From Blastococcus sp. TF02-09 (lineage in GTDB: Bacteria; Actinomycetota; Actinomycetes; Mycobacteriales; Geodermatophilaceae), in NCBI RefSeq assembly GCF_003319105.1, contig NZ_QOHH01000005.1, forward strand, positions 186,001-250,000: a stretch of DNA of 64,000 bases, written 5' to 3'. Every line of letters starts with the position of its first letter. The first letter of the stretch is position 1. Positions 1 through 10,042 of the stretch are shown here, in pieces. The notes under the pieces are model-generated. The model did no database searches, was not told the origin of the DNA, and saw only the letters and a list, made by a program, of their open reading frames with translations. The translations under genes and the position numbers were made by a program.

Positions 1-931
1 TGCGGGCCAGCGACGCCTGCAGGATCGAGGTGAGCAGCTCGTCCAGCCCGGCCACCTGGTCGCGGACGCGGATGGCGTGGTCGAGCACGTCGCGGAAGTA
101 CGAGCGCATCGCCTCCGGGACGACGTCGATCTGCCGCTCGGCCAGCTTCTGCAGCGGCACCTCCAGCGGGGAGACCGCCCGCCGCAGCGACATGAGCTCC
201 CGCTTGAGCTGGTAGAGCCGGCCGACGTCGTCGGTGCGCGACGAGCTGAAGACCGAGGCCTCGAGCTCGTCGACGTCGTCCTCCACGGCGCCGGCGACCT
301 CGACGAAGGTGTCCACCACCAGGTCGGAGACGGCGTAGAGGACGGCGGCCGGCCCGAGGCAGAGCAGGTCGTGCTGCTCCTCCAGCCGGTGCCGCAGGTC
401 GCCCAGCTCGCCGTGGTGCCCGTGCCGCACGGTGATCACGTAGTGCGCACCGAGGAAGACCATCACCTCGCCGGTGTCGACCACCTCGCTGGTCGCGGTG
501 AGCTCCTCGTGCTCCACGTAGGTCGCGGTCTTGAGCACCATGAACAGCGCGTCGTCGTACCGCTCCAGCTTCGGGCGCTGGTGGGCGAAGACGGCGTCCT
601 CCACGGCCAGCGGGTGCAGGTCGTACTGCTCCGCCAGCGCGCCGAGCTCCTCCTCCGTCGGCTCGTACAGCCCCAGCCAGACGAAGCCGCCCTGCTCGCG
701 CGCCACGCGGAGCGCGTCCCCGGGTTCGACCGGTGCCTGACGGCGTCCGTCGACGTAGACGGCGCAGTCGACGACGGCGTCGACCCCCTCGCGGCGGGTC
801 GCGGTGCGCGGTTGCCGGCCGGCGGGCCGGGGCCGGGGGCCGGGGCGCGAGCTCTCCTGCGCAGGGGTGGGCGAGGCGCGGTCCGGCAGCGGCGGGGTCG
901 ACGCTGGGGACGACGTGTCGGCGCTGCTCAT
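1..931 (-). CDS. corA: CorA-family magnesium/cobalt transporter, partial
   Basis: This is the N-terminal 310 residues of a CorA-type divalent cation channel; the gene runs off the left edge of the window. The visible part is the cytoplasmic domain: a disordered Pro/Ser/Arg-rich tail (about residues 1-50), then the alpha/beta funnel domain with FVWLGLYEPTEEEL and HPLAVEDAVFAHQRPKLERY, both typical of CorA. The later stretch, LYQLKRELMSLRRAVSPL, belongs to the long helices leading to the pore. The two C-terminal membrane helices and the GMN motif lie outside the window, so channel function is inferred from the cytoplasmic domain only. The ATG at 931 is preceded by a GAGGAG ribosome site. The gene is divergent from the permease at 1003, with a 71-base shared promoter gap. 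Confidence 0.88.
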   Translation of the reverse strand, partial: MSSADTSSPASTPPLPDRASPTPAQESSRPGPRPRPAGRQPRTATRREGVDAVVDCAVYVDGRRQAPVEPGDALRVAREQGGFVWLGLYEPTEEELGALAEQYDLHPLAVEDAVFAHQRPKLERYDDALFMVLKTATYVEHEELTATSEVVDTGEVMVFLGAHYVITVRHGHHGELGDLRHRLEEQHDLLCLGPAAVLYAVSDLVVDTFVEVAGAVEDDVDELEASVFSSSRTDDVGRLYQLKRELMSLRRAVSPLEVPLQKLAERQIDVVPEAMRSYFRDVLDHAIRVRDQVAGLDELLTSILQASLAR

Positions 932-1002
932 CGGGGCATCTCCTCGGTTGCGGGCCCCCGAAGCCTAGGCGCGCCCGACCGGGTCGACGTCGAGGAGGAA
1001 CC

Positions 1003-2478
1003 GTGGCATCCAACCGTCGGGTGAAGTCGGTGGAGGAGTCGATCCGGGACACCGACGAACCGGATCACCGGCTCAAGAAGAACCTCTCCGCACTCGACCT
1101 CACCGTCTTCGGGGTGGGCGTGGTCATCGGCGCCGGAATCTTCGTGGTCACCGGCGTGGTGGCGCAGGACCAGGCCGGCCCGGCGGTCGCGGTCTCGTTC
1201 CTCGTCGCGGGCGTGGTCTGCGCGCTGGCCGCGCTCTGCTACGCCGAGTTCGCCTCGACCGTCCCGGTGGCCGGCTCCGCCTACACCTTCTCCTACGCGA
1301 CGTTCGGCGAGCTGATCGCCTGGATCATCGGCTGGGACCTGGTCCTCGAGTTCTCCATCGGCGCGGCCGCGGTCTCGTCGAGCTGGTCGGGCTACCTCGC
1401 GCAGCTGCTGGACGACGTCGGGCTGACCGCGCCGGGCTGGCTGAGCGGCGAGGGGGCGGTCAACGTGCCGGCCATGGTGCTGGCGCTGGCCATGACCGGC
1501 GTCCTGGTGGCGGGCATCAAGGTGTCCAGCCGGTTCAACGCCGTGGTGGTGGCGATCAAGGTCGCGGTGGTCCTCGTCGTCGTCGCGGTCGGCGTCTTCT
1601 ACGTCCAGGCCGACAACTACACGCCGTTCGTCCCGCCGGCGCAGCCCGCCGATCCGGAGGGTTCCGGGCTGCACGCCCCGCTCATCCAGACGCTGTTCGG
1701 CGTGCTGCCCAGCACCTACGGCTGGGGCGGGGTCGTCGCCGGCGCCTCGATCGTGTTCTTCGCCTTCATCGGCTTCGACATCGTGGCCACCGCCGCGGAG
1801 GAGACCCGCGACCCGAAGCGGGACGTGCCCCGCGGCATCCTCGGCTCGCTGGCGATCTGCACCGTGCTCTACATCGCGGTGTCGCTGGTGGTCGTCGGCA
1901 TGCAGAACTACCAGGATCTGAACCCCGAGGCGCCGCTGGCCGGGGCGTTCTCCGCCGTGGGCCTGGAGTTCTTCGCCACCCTCATCAGCATCGGCGCGCT
2001 GATCGGGCTCACCTCGGTGGTGATGATCCTGATGCTCGGCCAGTCGCGGGTGCTGTTCGCGATGAGCCGCGACCGGCTGCTGCCGCCGTGGCTCGCCGCC
2101 GTCCACCCCCGGTACGGGACGCCGTACCGCATCACGATCGCCACCGGGCTGCTGGTGACGGTGCTCGCCGGGCTGGTGCCGCTGGGCGAGCTGGCCGAGC
2201 TGGTCAACATCGGCACCCTGGCGGCGTTCCTGCTCGTCTCGATCGGGGTGATCGTGCTGCGGCGCACCCGTCCCGACCTGCCCCGGGCGTTCCGCGTGCC
2301 GCTGATGCCGGTCGTCCCGATCCTGTCCGCGCTGGCCTGCCTCTACCTGATGCTCAACCTCCCCGGTGACACCTGGCTGCGGTTCCTCGCGTGGATGGCC
2401 CTGGGCTTCGTCGTCTACGCCGTCTACGGCCGCCGCCACAGCCGGCTGTCGCGGGAGGAGCCGGCGCCGGTGGGCTGA
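1003..2478 (+). CDS. APC-superfamily amino acid permease
   Basis: A 491-residue integral membrane protein of the amino acid-polyamine-organocation superfamily, predicted to move amino acids across the cytoplasmic membrane. About 12 hydrophobic segments can be followed. The first has the family signature VIGAGIF at about residues 41-47, where the backbone binds the substrate alpha-carboxylate; the cytoplasmic-side AAEETRDPKRDVPRGI loop is typical of the cationic-amino-acid-transporter-like branch. The GTG at 1003 is chosen because GAGGAGGAA lies 3-11 bases before it; longer upstream extensions are Arg/Gly-rich and would run back into the divergent corA promoter. The substrate cannot be read from the sequence. 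Confidence 0.85.
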   Translation: MASNRRVKSVEESIRDTDEPDHRLKKNLSALDLTVFGVGVVIGAGIFVVTGVVAQDQAGPAVAVSFLVAGVVCALAALCYAEFASTVPVAGSAYTFSYATFGELIAWIIGWDLVLEFSIGAAAVSSSWSGYLAQLLDDVGLTAPGWLSGEGAVNVPAMVLALAMTGVLVAGIKVSSRFNAVVVAIKVAVVLVVVAVGVFYVQADNYTPFVPPAQPADPEGSGLHAPLIQTLFGVLPSTYGWGGVVAGASIVFFAFIGFDIVATAAEETRDPKRDVPRGILGSLAICTVLYIAVSLVVVGMQNYQDLNPEAPLAGAFSAVGLEFFATLISIGALIGLTSVVMILMLGQSRVLFAMSRDRLLPPWLAAVHPRYGTPYRITIATGLLVTVLAGLVPLGELAELVNIGTLAAFLLVSIGVIVLRRTRPDLPRAFRVPLMPVVPILSALACLYLMLNLPGDTWLRFLAWMALGFVVYAVYGRRHSRLSREEPAPVG

Positions 2479-2581
2479 GCCTGCTCACCCGACCGGGTGG
2501 AACGCGGCCGAGGCGCTACAGCCGGCGCTCGGACGGGACGAGCAGACCGGTGAACAGCACCGCACCGGTCAGGAGATCCCA

Positions 2582-3226
2582 GTGGCGATCAGCGTCTACG
2601 ACGTCCGCGACACCTTCGCGCGTCCGCGCCTGGTGCTGCCCGCGCGCCTGACCGCTGCCCTGGGGTCCACCCACCGCGTGCCGGTGCCCGCGCTGGTCGC
2701 CGGTCTGGTGGCGATCGTCCAGGCGGTCGGTCTGCTCGCCGTCGCGCTGCACGGGCTCGACACGCTGCTCACCGCCTCCGCGCGCCCGGCCGGCCCGGTG
2801 CTCGCGCTCGTCCTCGTGGCCCTCGCCGGATGGATCGTCGCGTCGGCCGCCGGTGGCGCCGCGCTGATCGACGGGTCGAGCCGGCGGCTGCTGGTCCGTG
2901 TCGCCGTCGCCGAGCTCGGGCTCGGGGCCGTGGCCGGCGCCCTGCTGGTGGTCACGCCCCTCACCCTGCCCACGGGGTTCCTGCCGGCCGTCGCGGTCCC
3001 CGTCGTCAAGCTGCTGCTCGCCGGGTCGCCGTCCGCGGTGGCCTGGGTCGCGGCCGGCCCGCGCCCCTCCGAGCGCCGTCCCGACCCGGCGACGACGTAC
3101 CGCGTGCTCGCCACGGCGACGCTCGGTCTCATCGGCCTGGCCCTCGGCGCGGTCGCGCTGCTCGGCCCGGTCGACGACCAGGTGCGGACCGGCGAGACCG
3201 CCGCCACCACCGTCTACCAGCCCTGA
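2582..3226 (+). CDS. Hypothetical integral membrane protein
   Basis: A 214-residue protein with four or five hydrophobic segments (about residues 36-60, 70-95, 105-130, 133-155 and 175-195) separated by short Arg-rich loops. I do not recognise a named family. The GTG at 2582 follows an AGGAG about 9 bases upstream. It stands alone between the permease and metG, whose promoter is just after it. The sequence gives no catalytic motif, so only membrane location can be claimed. Confidence 0.65.
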   Translation: MAISVYDVRDTFARPRLVLPARLTAALGSTHRVPVPALVAGLVAIVQAVGLLAVALHGLDTLLTASARPAGPVLALVLVALAGWIVASAAGGAALIDGSSRRLLVRVAVAELGLGAVAGALLVVTPLTLPTGFLPAVAVPVVKLLLAGSPSAVAWVAAGPRPSERRPDPATTYRVLATATLGLIGLALGAVALLGPVDDQVRTGETAATTVYQP

Positions 3227-3261
3227 CCGCACTGCCGGGGAACCGGCTGGACGGCGCTCCG

Positions 3262-3267
3262 TACTGT
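3262..3267 (+). promoter_or_regulatory. Candidate -10 box of a leaderless metG promoter
   Basis: TACTGT lies 7 bases before the metG GTG, the usual distance from a -10 box to a transcription start, and no ribosome binding site is present. This suggests transcription starts at or next to the start codon. The -35 region is weak. Confidence 0.45.
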
Positions 3268-3274
3268 TGACGGC

Positions 3275-5074
3275 GTGAGTGATCGCCACATCCTGACCGC
3301 GGTCGCCTGGCCCTACGCCAACGGCCCGCGGCACATCGGCCACGTCTCCGGTTTCGGAGTCCCCTCCGACGTCTTCAGCCGCTTCCAGCGGATGAACGGC
3401 AACCGGGTGCTGATGGTGAGCGGCACCGACGAGCACGGCACCCCGATCACGGTGGCTGCCGACGCCGAGGGCGTCACGCCCCGGGAGATCGCCGACCGGA
3501 ACAACCGGATCATCGTGGGCGACCTGCAGTCGCTCGGGCTCAGCTACGACCTCTTCACCCGGACGACGACGCAGAACCACGCCGCCATCAGCCAGGAGAT
3601 CTTCCTCGGCCTGCTGAAGAACGGCTACGTCTTCCCGAAGACGACGCTGGGCGCGATCAGCCCGTCGACCGGCCGCACGCTGCCCGACCGCTACATCGAG
3701 GGCACCTGCCCGATCTGCGGCTACGACGGTGCGCGCGGCGACCAGTGCGACAACTGCGGCAACCAGCTCGACCCCATCGACCTGATCAACCCGGTCAGCC
3801 GGATCAACGGGGAGACGCCGAAGTTCGTCGAGAGCGAGCACTACTTCCTCGACCTGCCGGCGTTCGCCCGGGCGCTGGGCGACTGGCTGGCCACCCGGAA
3901 GAGCTGGCGGCCCAACGTCCTCAACTTCAGCGTCAACCTGCTCGAGGACCTCAAGCCGCGCAGTTACACCCGCGACATCGACTGGGGTGTGCGGGTCCCG
4001 CTCGAGGGCTGGGTGGACCGGCCGGACAAGCGCATCTACGTGTGGTTCGACGCCGTCGTCGGCTACCTGTCGGCGTCGATCGAGTGGGCCCGCCGGTCCG
4101 GTGACCCCGAGGCGTGGCGGCAGTGGTGGCAGACGCCGGACTCCGACGCCTACTACTTCATGGGCAAGGACAACATCGTCTTCCACTCCGAGATCTGGCC
4201 CGCCCAGCTGCTCGGCTACGACGGCGAGGGCGACAAGGGCGGCACGCCGGGGTCGCTGGGCCGGCTGAACCTGCCGACCGAGGTGGTCTCCAGCGAGTTC
4301 CTGACGATGGAGGGCCGCAAGTTCTCCAGCAGCCGCAACGTCGTCATCTACGTCCGCGACTTCCTCTCCCGCTACGACGCCGACGCGCTGCGGTACTTCA
4401 TCGCCGTCGCCGGCCCGGAGAACCAGGACACCGACTTCACCTGGGCGGAGTTCCTGCGCCGCAACAACGACGAGCTCGTCGCCGGCTGGGGCAACCTGGT
4501 CAACCGGACGGTCTCGATGGCGGCCAAGAACGTCGGGGCGGTGCCCACCCCCGGTGAGCTGACCGACGCCGACCGCGGGCTGCTGGCCACCACGAGCGGT
4601 GCCTTCGCGCCCGTCGGCGACCTGCTCTCGCGCAACCGGCAGAAGGCGGCGATCACCGAGGCGATGCGGGTGGTCGGCGAGGCCAACAAGTACCTGTCGG
4701 ACCAGGCCCCGTGGAAGCTCAAGGAGGACCCGGCCCGCCGGGACACCGTGCTGCACACCGCGCTGCAGGCGATCAAGGACTGCAACGCGCTGCTGACGCC
4801 CTTCCTGCCGCACTCCTCCCAGCAGGTGCACGAGCTCCTGGGTGGGGACGGCGTGTGGTCGGTCGCGCCGGAGATCCACGAGGTCACCGACCTCGACGAC
4901 GGCTCGCCGTACCCGATCATCACCGGCCCCTACGACCAGGGGCAGGCGGCGTGGGCCTCGACGCCGCTGGCCGCGCCGGGGACGCCGCTCGCGCCGCCCA
5001 AGCCGATCTTCACCAAGCTCGACGAGTCCATCGTCGCCGAGGAGCTGGCCCGGCTGGAGGAGAAGGCGCAGTGA
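3275..5074 (+). CDS. metG: Methionyl-tRNA synthetase
   Basis: A cytoplasmic class I aminoacyl-tRNA synthetase, 599 residues, that charges tRNA-Met using ATP and methionine. The HIGH-type motif is HIGH-like HIGH (HIGH variant at residues 20-23, after PYANGPR). A zinc knuckle CPIC...CDNC begins near Cys145, and the KMSKS-type loop is KFSSS at Lys349. The anticodon-binding helical domain follows from about residue 400. There is no C-terminal EMAP/Trbp111-like domain, as is usual for the shorter bacterial form. The GTG start gives the expected [13 protein letters not shown] beginning. The stop overlaps the tatD start by 4 bases, so the two are co-transcribed, a common pairing in bacteria. Confidence 0.97.
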   Translation: MSDRHILTAVAWPYANGPRHIGHVSGFGVPSDVFSRFQRMNGNRVLMVSGTDEHGTPITVAADAEGVTPREIADRNNRIIVGDLQSLGLSYDLFTRTTTQNHAAISQEIFLGLLKNGYVFPKTTLGAISPSTGRTLPDRYIEGTCPICGYDGARGDQCDNCGNQLDPIDLINPVSRINGETPKFVESEHYFLDLPAFARALGDWLATRKSWRPNVLNFSVNLLEDLKPRSYTRDIDWGVRVPLEGWVDRPDKRIYVWFDAVVGYLSASIEWARRSGDPEAWRQWWQTPDSDAYYFMGKDNIVFHSEIWPAQLLGYDGEGDKGGTPGSLGRLNLPTEVVSSEFLTMEGRKFSSSRNVVIYVRDFLSRYDADALRYFIAVAGPENQDTDFTWAEFLRRNNDELVAGWGNLVNRTVSMAAKNVGAVPTPGELTDADRGLLATTSGAFAPVGDLLSRNRQKAAITEAMRVVGEANKYLSDQAPWKLKEDPARRDTVLHTALQAIKDCNALLTPFLPHSSQQVHELLGGDGVWSVAPEIHEVTDLDDGSPYPIITGPYDQGQAAWASTPLAAPGTPLAPPKPIFTKLDESIVAEELARLEEKAQ

Positions 5075-5955
5075 GTCGGTCGGCGTCCTCCCGGGCGAAC
5101 CGGCGGGGCGAGCCGCCGCCGTCGCCGGAGCCGCTGCCGGCACCGGCGCTGGACAGCCACACCCACCTGGACATCGTCCTGGGGGAGCGGCCGGCCGACG
5201 ACGAGCACGGCGAGTGGGCCTCGGACGCCGCCGTGGACGCCGAGATCGACGCCGCCGCGGCGGTCAACGTGACCCGGCTGGTCCAGGTCGGGGTGGACGT
5301 CGCCTCGTCGCGCTGGTCGGCCGCGCTGGCCGCCCGGCACCCGAGCGTGCTCGCCGCCGTGGCCCTGCACCCCAACGAGGCCGGCGCCGGGAAGGCGACC
5401 GATGACGCGCTCGCCGAGATCGACCGGCTGGCCGCGCAGCCGCGGGTGCGCGCGGTGGGGGAGACCGGCCTCGACAGGTTCCGCACCGGCCCGGAGGGCT
5501 GGGCCGCGCAGGAGGCGTCCTTCCGCGCGCACATCGACATCGCCAAGCGGCACGGGATCGCGCTGGTCATCCACGACCGGGACGCCCACGAGGAGATCCT
5601 CCGCGTCCTGGACGACGTGGGCGCGCCCGAGCACACCGTCTTCCACTGCTTCTCCGGGGACGCGGTGTTCGCGAAGGCCTGCGTGGAGCGAGGCTTCGTG
5701 CTCTCCTTCGCCGGCACCCTGACCTTCGGCAACGCGGGCTACCTGCGCGAGGCCGCGGCGCTCACCCCGCCGGACCAGCTGCTGGTGGAGACCGACTCGC
5801 CCTTCCTCACCCCCGTGCCGCACCGCGGCCGGCCCAACGCCTCCCGTCTCGTCCCGCACACCGTCCGGGCCCTCGCCGAGACCACCGGTACCCATCTCGA
5901 GGAGCTCTGCGGCACCCTCACCGCGACCGCCGAACGGGTCTTCGGGGCCTGGTAG
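5071..5955 (+). CDS. tatD: TatD-family metal-dependent hydrolase/deoxyribonuclease
   Basis: A 294-residue TIM-barrel hydrolase of the amidohydrolase-like TatD family, which acts as a metal-dependent 3'-5' nuclease in studied members. Metal-binding features are visible: the HTH pair at His30/His32 (SHTHLD), Glu in VGETGLD, the His of VIHDRDAH, His/Ser of FHCFSG, and the late Asp in [11 protein letters not shown]. An N-terminal Pro/Arg-rich stretch of about 25 residues precedes the barrel. The GTG start lies inside the metG stop (GTGA), implying translational coupling. Confidence 0.92.
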   Translation: MSRSASSRANRRGEPPPSPEPLPAPALDSHTHLDIVLGERPADDEHGEWASDAAVDAEIDAAAAVNVTRLVQVGVDVASSRWSAALAARHPSVLAAVALHPNEAGAGKATDDALAEIDRLAAQPRVRAVGETGLDRFRTGPEGWAAQEASFRAHIDIAKRHGIALVIHDRDAHEEILRVLDDVGAPEHTVFHCFSGDAVFAKACVERGFVLSFAGTLTFGNAGYLREAAALTPPDQLLVETDSPFLTPVPHRGRPNASRLVPHTVRALAETTGTHLEELCGTLTATAERVFGAW

Positions 5956-6010
5956 AAGTCGCAGGGGCGACGCACCCCGGGCGCACAGGGAAAGAGAGGA
6001 CACTCGAGCC

Positions 6011-6850
6011 GTGGGCCGTCTGATCGCCGTCGTGCTGTTCGTCGCCGTCCTCGTGCCCGGCGTGCTCCTCGGCCGGGAATGGGCCCGGGCGGGGGACCGG
6101 CGGGCGGTGGCGGGTGGCTCCGTCGAGCTGGCCGACCCGACCGCCGAGGGCACCGCCGCACTGGCCGCGCAGGCCGCGCACGGGCGTCGCTGGCGCCGGC
6201 TGGGCCTGTTCCTGGGCCTGGCGGGGATCGTCGGCAGCGTCGTCGCGCTGGGTGAGGCGTCGGTCTTCCTGTGGGTTCCGGTGCTGGTGCTGGGGTTGCT
6301 CGCCGGGGTGCTGCTCGCCGAAGTCACCCGGCCCCGGCCGCGGTGGGCGCCGGCCCAGCCGGTGCGCCGTCCCCGCCGGGCCGAGCTCGTCTCGCCCTGG
6401 CTGGTGTGGACGATGCGCGGCGTGGTCGTCGGCGCGGTCGTCGCCGCCGTCTGGTCGTGGTCGGCCGGGGAGCTCGACGCGACCGTGGCCGGGACGGCGG
6501 TGGCGGTGCCGCTGGTCGCCGGGCTGCTGGCGGAGGTGGCGCTGCTGCGCGCGGTCCGGCGTCCGCTGCCCGCCACGGGCGCGGACGTGCCCGTCGACGA
6601 GGCGCTGCGCACCTGGACCGCCCACCTGGCCACCGCCGCCGCGAGCGTCCTCGGCCTGCTGCCGCTCGGCGTGCTGCTGCTGGCCGCGGGGATCGACCTG
6701 GGGGACCGGATCACCGAGCACTTCGACCTGCTGCCCGTGGCGCTGGTGGCCGCCGGCTTCTCGGCGCTCCTGTCCGGCCTCGCCGTCGCGGTCTTCCTGC
6801 TGACCTGGGCCCGGCCGGTGCGCGCCGGGGCCCGGGCCCTGGCGGGCTGA
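6011..6850 (+). CDS. Hypothetical integral membrane protein
   Basis: A 279-residue protein with roughly seven hydrophobic segments, starting with one right at the N terminus (LIAVVLFVAVLVPGVLLG). GTG at 6011 is preceded by a GAGAGGA ribosome site. It is compositionally ordinary for the region and lies between tatD and the Rpf gene. I recognise no family or functional motif, and the context of translation and cell-wall genes does not assign a role. Confidence 0.65.
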   Translation: MGRLIAVVLFVAVLVPGVLLGREWARAGDRRAVAGGSVELADPTAEGTAALAAQAAHGRRWRRLGLFLGLAGIVGSVVALGEASVFLWVPVLVLGLLAGVLLAEVTRPRPRWAPAQPVRRPRRAELVSPWLVWTMRGVVVGAVVAAVWSWSAGELDATVAGTAVAVPLVAGLLAEVALLRAVRRPLPATGADVPVDEALRTWTAHLATAAASVLGLLPLGVLLLAAGIDLGDRITEHFDLLPVALVAAGFSALLSGLAVAVFLLTWARPVRAGARALAG

Positions 6851-7134
6851 GCCCCGGGCCGCGTGCCCCGGACGGCACCGGTTCACCCTGTGGGCTTGCT
6901 CACCGGCGCCTGACGGGCCGGGGGAGCCGGGACGCGCATCCCCGCGGCATGGCTGTCACTCCACGTGTCGGCGCGTCCACATAGCGACATGGCGACGGTC
7001 TGGTTCACTCGTCTCGCATCGTTGCTCCACTCTCCGTGCTCGTTATCGTGTCGTGACCGTCAGCCGGGGTGGAGGACGGGACCTCGACGGGCGTGCCGTC
7101 CTCGCGGCCCGCCCGTTCCTCCTGCCCGGGTTCC
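6851..7134. other. Intergenic region upstream of the Rpf gene
   Basis: A 284-base gap carrying the promoter of the resuscitation-promoting factor. A weak -35/-10-like pair (TTGCTC near 7022 and TTATCG near 7043) can be proposed. Some actinobacterial rpf genes have a cyclic-di-AMP (ydaO) riboswitch here; a GGGGGAGCCGGGAC stretch is suggestive, but I could not build the conserved fold by eye. Confidence 0.3.
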
Positions 7135-8238
7135 ATGACCCCTGGATGTGCCGTGCGCCGCTCGCTCCGCCTCAGCCTCTTCGCCCTGGTCCTGCTCGGA
7201 CTCGTGGGCGGGACGCTGGCCTTCTTCGTCGCCCAGAAGTCCGTCGTCCTCACCGTCGACGGCCAGGCCCAGCGGATCGGCACCTACGCCGACACCGTCG
7301 CCGAGGTGCTGGACGAGGAGGGCCTGGAGCCGGCGTCCCACGACGTCCTGCTTCCGGCGGCCGAGGAGCCGGTCGGCGACGGCGACACGATCGTGCTCAC
7401 CCGCGCGCGTCCGCTGCAGCTGAGCGTCGACGGCGTGGAGCAGGAGATCTACGTGACCGCGCTGTCGGTCGACGAGGCGCTCGACCAGCTGGGCCTGCGG
7501 GCCGACGGTCTGGTGCTGTCGGCCAGCCGCAGCGAGCGCCTCCCGCTGGACGGCATGAGCCTGGAGGTCATCACCCCCAAGGCCGTCGTCCTCGTCGCCG
7601 ACGGCCAGGAGCGGGTCGTGACCACGACCGCTGCCACCGCCGGTGACCTGCTCGCCGCGGAGGGCATCGCCCTGGGCGAGGTGGACACCGCCAGCGTCGA
7701 CCTGGAGCAGCCGCTGGCCCAGGACATGCGCATCCAGGTTTTCCGGGTCCGCATCGACGAGATCACCGAGACCGTGCCGGTGCCGCACGAGGTCGTGGAG
7801 ACCGAGGACCCTGAGGCGTTCGAGGGCGACCGCGAGGTCACCACCGAGGGTGTCGACGGCGAGAAGACGATCACCTACCGCGTCACCATCACCGACGGCG
7901 TGGAGACCGCCCGCGAGGAGCTGGACACCACCGTCGCCCGGGAGCCGGTCACCGAGCAGGTCACCGTGGGCACGAAGGCCCGCCCGGCCAACAGCCCCGA
8001 GGCCGACGGTCTGGACTGGGCCGCCCTCGCCCGCTGCGAGTCCGGCGGCCGGCCGAACGCGGTGAGCTCCACCGGCAAGTACCACGGCCTGTACCAGTTC
8101 TCGGTCGGCACCTGGCAGGCCGTGGGGGGCACCGGCCTCCCGTCGCAGGCCAGCGCCGACGAGCAGACCTACCGCGCGCAGCTGCTCTACAAGCGTTCCG
8201 GCGCCGGCCAGTGGCCGCACTGCGGCAAGAACCTCTGA
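7135..8238 (+). CDS. rpfB: Resuscitation-promoting factor, RpfB-type (DUF348-G5-Rpf)
   Basis: A secreted or membrane-anchored muralytic enzyme that cleaves peptidoglycan and promotes regrowth of dormant actinobacteria. With the ATG at 7135 it has 367 residues: an Arg-rich N terminus, one membrane anchor at about 14-34, three DUF348 repeats (about 36-78, 94-135, 150-193), a G5 domain (about 207-283) with EREVTTEG-like and [10 protein letters not shown] edges, and the lysozyme-like Rpf domain (about 293-367). The catalytic Glu is Glu302 in ARCESGG, followed by the expected GLYQFS and a C-terminal Cys partner for a disulfide. The order matches RpfB. A GTG at 7153 is an equally possible start; neither has a clear ribosome site. 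rsmA and ispE follow directly, the same order as in mycobacteria. Confidence 0.93.
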   Translation: MTPGCAVRRSLRLSLFALVLLGLVGGTLAFFVAQKSVVLTVDGQAQRIGTYADTVAEVLDEEGLEPASHDVLLPAAEEPVGDGDTIVLTRARPLQLSVDGVEQEIYVTALSVDEALDQLGLRADGLVLSASRSERLPLDGMSLEVITPKAVVLVADGQERVVTTTAATAGDLLAAEGIALGEVDTASVDLEQPLAQDMRIQVFRVRIDEITETVPVPHEVVETEDPEAFEGDREVTTEGVDGEKTITYRVTITDGVETAREELDTTVAREPVTEQVTVGTKARPANSPEADGLDWAALARCESGGRPNAVSSTGKYHGLYQFSVGTWQAVGGTGLPSQASADEQTYRAQLLYKRSGAGQWPHCGKNL

Positions 8239-8248
8239 TCGGGCGCAG

Positions 8249-9115
8249 CTGAGCACCGACGCCGAGCAGCCGGACGGGCTGCTGGGTCCGGCCGCGATCC
8301 GCGAGCTGGCCCAGCAGCTGGACCTGCGGCCCACCAAGACCCTCGGGCAGAACTTCCTGCACGACGCCAACACGATCCGCCGCATCGTGCGGACGGCGGG
8401 TGTGCGCCCCGACGACGTCGTCCTGGAGGTCGGCCCCGGGCTCGGCTCGCTGACCCTGGGGCTCCTGCCCGCCGCCGAGCGGGTGGTGGCCGTCGAGATC
8501 GACCCGCGGCTGGCCGGCCTGCTGCCGGGCACCGTGGCGGAGCGCCGGCCCGACCTGGCCGACCGCCTGGACGTCGTGACCGCCGACGCGCTGCGCCTTC
8601 CCGAGCTGCCGGGGCCGCCGCCCACCGCGCTGGTCGCGAACCTGCCCTACAACGTGGCGGTGCCCGTCCTGCTGCACCTGCTCGACCTGCTGCCCACCCT
8701 GGACCGCGCGCTGATCCTGGTGCAGGCCGAGGTCGCCGAGCGGCTGGCCGCGCACCCCGGGGACAAGGCGTACGGCGTCCCCTCGGTCAAGGCCGCCTGG
8801 TACGGCGAGGTGCGCCGGGCGGGGAACGTCGGGCGGCGGGTGTTCTGGCCCGAGCCCAACGTCGACTCCGGGCTGGTGAGCCTGGTCCGGCGACCACCGC
8901 CGCCGGGGGACCGGGCGGCCACCTTCGCCGTCGTCGACGCCGCCTTCGGCATGCGGCGCAAGAGCCTGCGCGCGGCCCTGGCCCGGTGGGCCGGGAGCCC
9001 CGCCGCCGCCGAGGCCCGGCTCCGCGCGGCGGGCATCGACCCGGCCGCCCGCGGCGAGCAGCTGTCGGTGACCGACTTCGCCCGGCTGGCCGCCACCGAG
9101 CCGGTGGCGCCGTGA
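8249..9115 (+). CDS. rsmA: 16S rRNA dimethyladenosine transferase, apparent CTG start
   Basis: A cytoplasmic SAM-dependent methyltransferase (KsgA/RsmA) that dimethylates two adenines near the 3' end of 16S rRNA during small-subunit maturation. The 288-residue reading has the N-terminal [10 protein letters not shown] motif, SAM motif [11 protein letters not shown] and the catalytic NLPYNVAV (near residue 130), with the small helical RNA-binding domain at the C terminus. The start is odd: no in-frame ATG, GTG or TTG exists between the previous gene and KTLGQNF, and the next GTG (8387) would delete that essential motif. CTG at 8249, 10 bases after the rpf stop, gives [20 protein letters not shown], which is where relatives begin. 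No good ribosome site precedes it. ispE overlaps its stop. Confidence 0.88.
   Translation: MSTDAEQPDGLLGPAAIRELAQQLDLRPTKTLGQNFLHDANTIRRIVRTAGVRPDDVVLEVGPGLGSLTLGLLPAAERVVAVEIDPRLAGLLPGTVAERRPDLADRLDVVTADALRLPELPGPPPTALVANLPYNVAVPVLLHLLDLLPTLDRALILVQAEVAERLAAHPGDKAYGVPSVKAAWYGEVRRAGNVGRRVFWPEPNVDSGLVSLVRRPPPPGDRAATFAVVDAAFGMRRKSLRAALARWAGSPAAAEARLRAAGIDPAARGEQLSVTDFARLAATEPVAP
8265..8283 (+). repeat. Hairpin just inside rsmA
   Basis: AGCAGCC and GGCTGCT form a perfect 7-bp stem around a GGACG loop, 16 bases downstream of the proposed CTG start. A similar position is occupied by a stronger hairpin in pth. Confidence 0.4.
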
Positions 9116-10035
9116 CGCCGGCACCCGCGGACGCCGTGGCCGCCCGTGCGCCCGCCAAGGTCAACGCGCTGCTCGGCGTAGGGCCGCTGCGCCCCGACGG
9201 CTTCCACGAGCTGCGCACCGTCTACCTGGCCGTCTCGCTGTTCGACGTCGTGACCGCGCGGCCGGGAGAGGGGCTGACCCTCGCCGTCGCCGGGGAGGAC
9301 GCCGAGGTCGTGCCCACCGACTCCCGCAACCTGGTCTGGCGGGCGGCCGAGCTGCTGGCCGAGCACGCCGGGGTGCCGGCCGACGCCCAGCTGGAGATCG
9401 CCAAGTCCATCCCGGCGGCGGGCGGGCTGGCCGGCGGCAGCGCCGACGCGGCCGCGGCCCTGGTGGCGCTGGACGCGCTGTGGGGCACCCGGGCCGACCG
9501 CGACGACCTGCTCGAGCTGGCGGCCCGGCTGGGCAGCGACGTGCCGTTCAGCCTGCTCGGCGGCGTCGCGCTGGGTACCGGGCGCGGCGAGCGGCTGACC
9601 CCCGTGCTGGCCGGGCCGCAGTTCCACCTCGTCCTCGGCATCGCGGGGGAGGGGCTGTCGACGCCGTCGGTCTACGCCGAGCTGGACCGGCTCCGGGACG
9701 CGGGCCGGGTGCCCGACGGCAGCGATCTGCTCCCGGCCGAGCCGGTGATCGCGGCGCTGCGCAGCGGACCGGCCGCGGCGGTGGCGGCGGCGCTGGGCAA
9801 CGACCTGCAGGCGCCGGCCCTGGCGCTGCGGCCCGAGCTGGGGCGGGCGCTGCGGGCGGCCACCGAGGCCGGAGCGCTCGGTGCCCTGGTGAGCGGCTCG
9901 GGCCCGACGATCGCGGCGCTGGCCGAGGACGGGCCGGCCGCCGTGCGGCTGGCCGCGACGCTCGCCGGCGAGGGCGTCTTCCGCACCTTGCGCGTGGTCT
10001 CCGGGCCCGTGCCCGGCGCCCGTCTCGTGGGCTGA
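9112..10035 (+). CDS. ispE: 4-diphosphocytidyl-2-C-methyl-D-erythritol kinase
   Basis: A GHMP-family cytoplasmic kinase, 307 residues, that phosphorylates CDP-methylerythritol in the non-mevalonate (MEP) route to isoprenoids. The start shows the family's RAPAKVN, then the ATP-binding glycine loop [17 protein letters not shown] near residue 102, the LGSDVPF strand and a late VSGSGPTI motif. GTG at 9112 overlaps the rsmA stop (GTGA), so the gene is translationally coupled. The rpf-rsmA-ispE order is a conserved actinobacterial arrangement. Isoprenoid supply also feeds the undecaprenyl carrier used by the polysaccharide locus further on. Confidence 0.95.
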   Translation: MTPAPADAVAARAPAKVNALLGVGPLRPDGFHELRTVYLAVSLFDVVTARPGEGLTLAVAGEDAEVVPTDSRNLVWRAAELLAEHAGVPADAQLEIAKSIPAAGGLAGGSADAAAALVALDALWGTRADRDDLLELAARLGSDVPFSLLGGVALGTGRGERLTPVLAGPQFHLVLGIAGEGLSTPSVYAELDRLRDAGRVPDGSDLLPAEPVIAALRSGPAAAVAAALGNDLQAPALALRPELGRALRAATEAGALGALVSGSGPTIAALAEDGPAAVRLAATLAGEGVFRTLRVVSGPVPGARLVG

Positions 10036-10042
10036 GCGGGGG

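Noticed and set aside
8387-9115. GTG at 8387 as the start of rsmA
   Set aside because: It would remove about 46 residues including the GQNF SAM-binding motif that is needed for activity.
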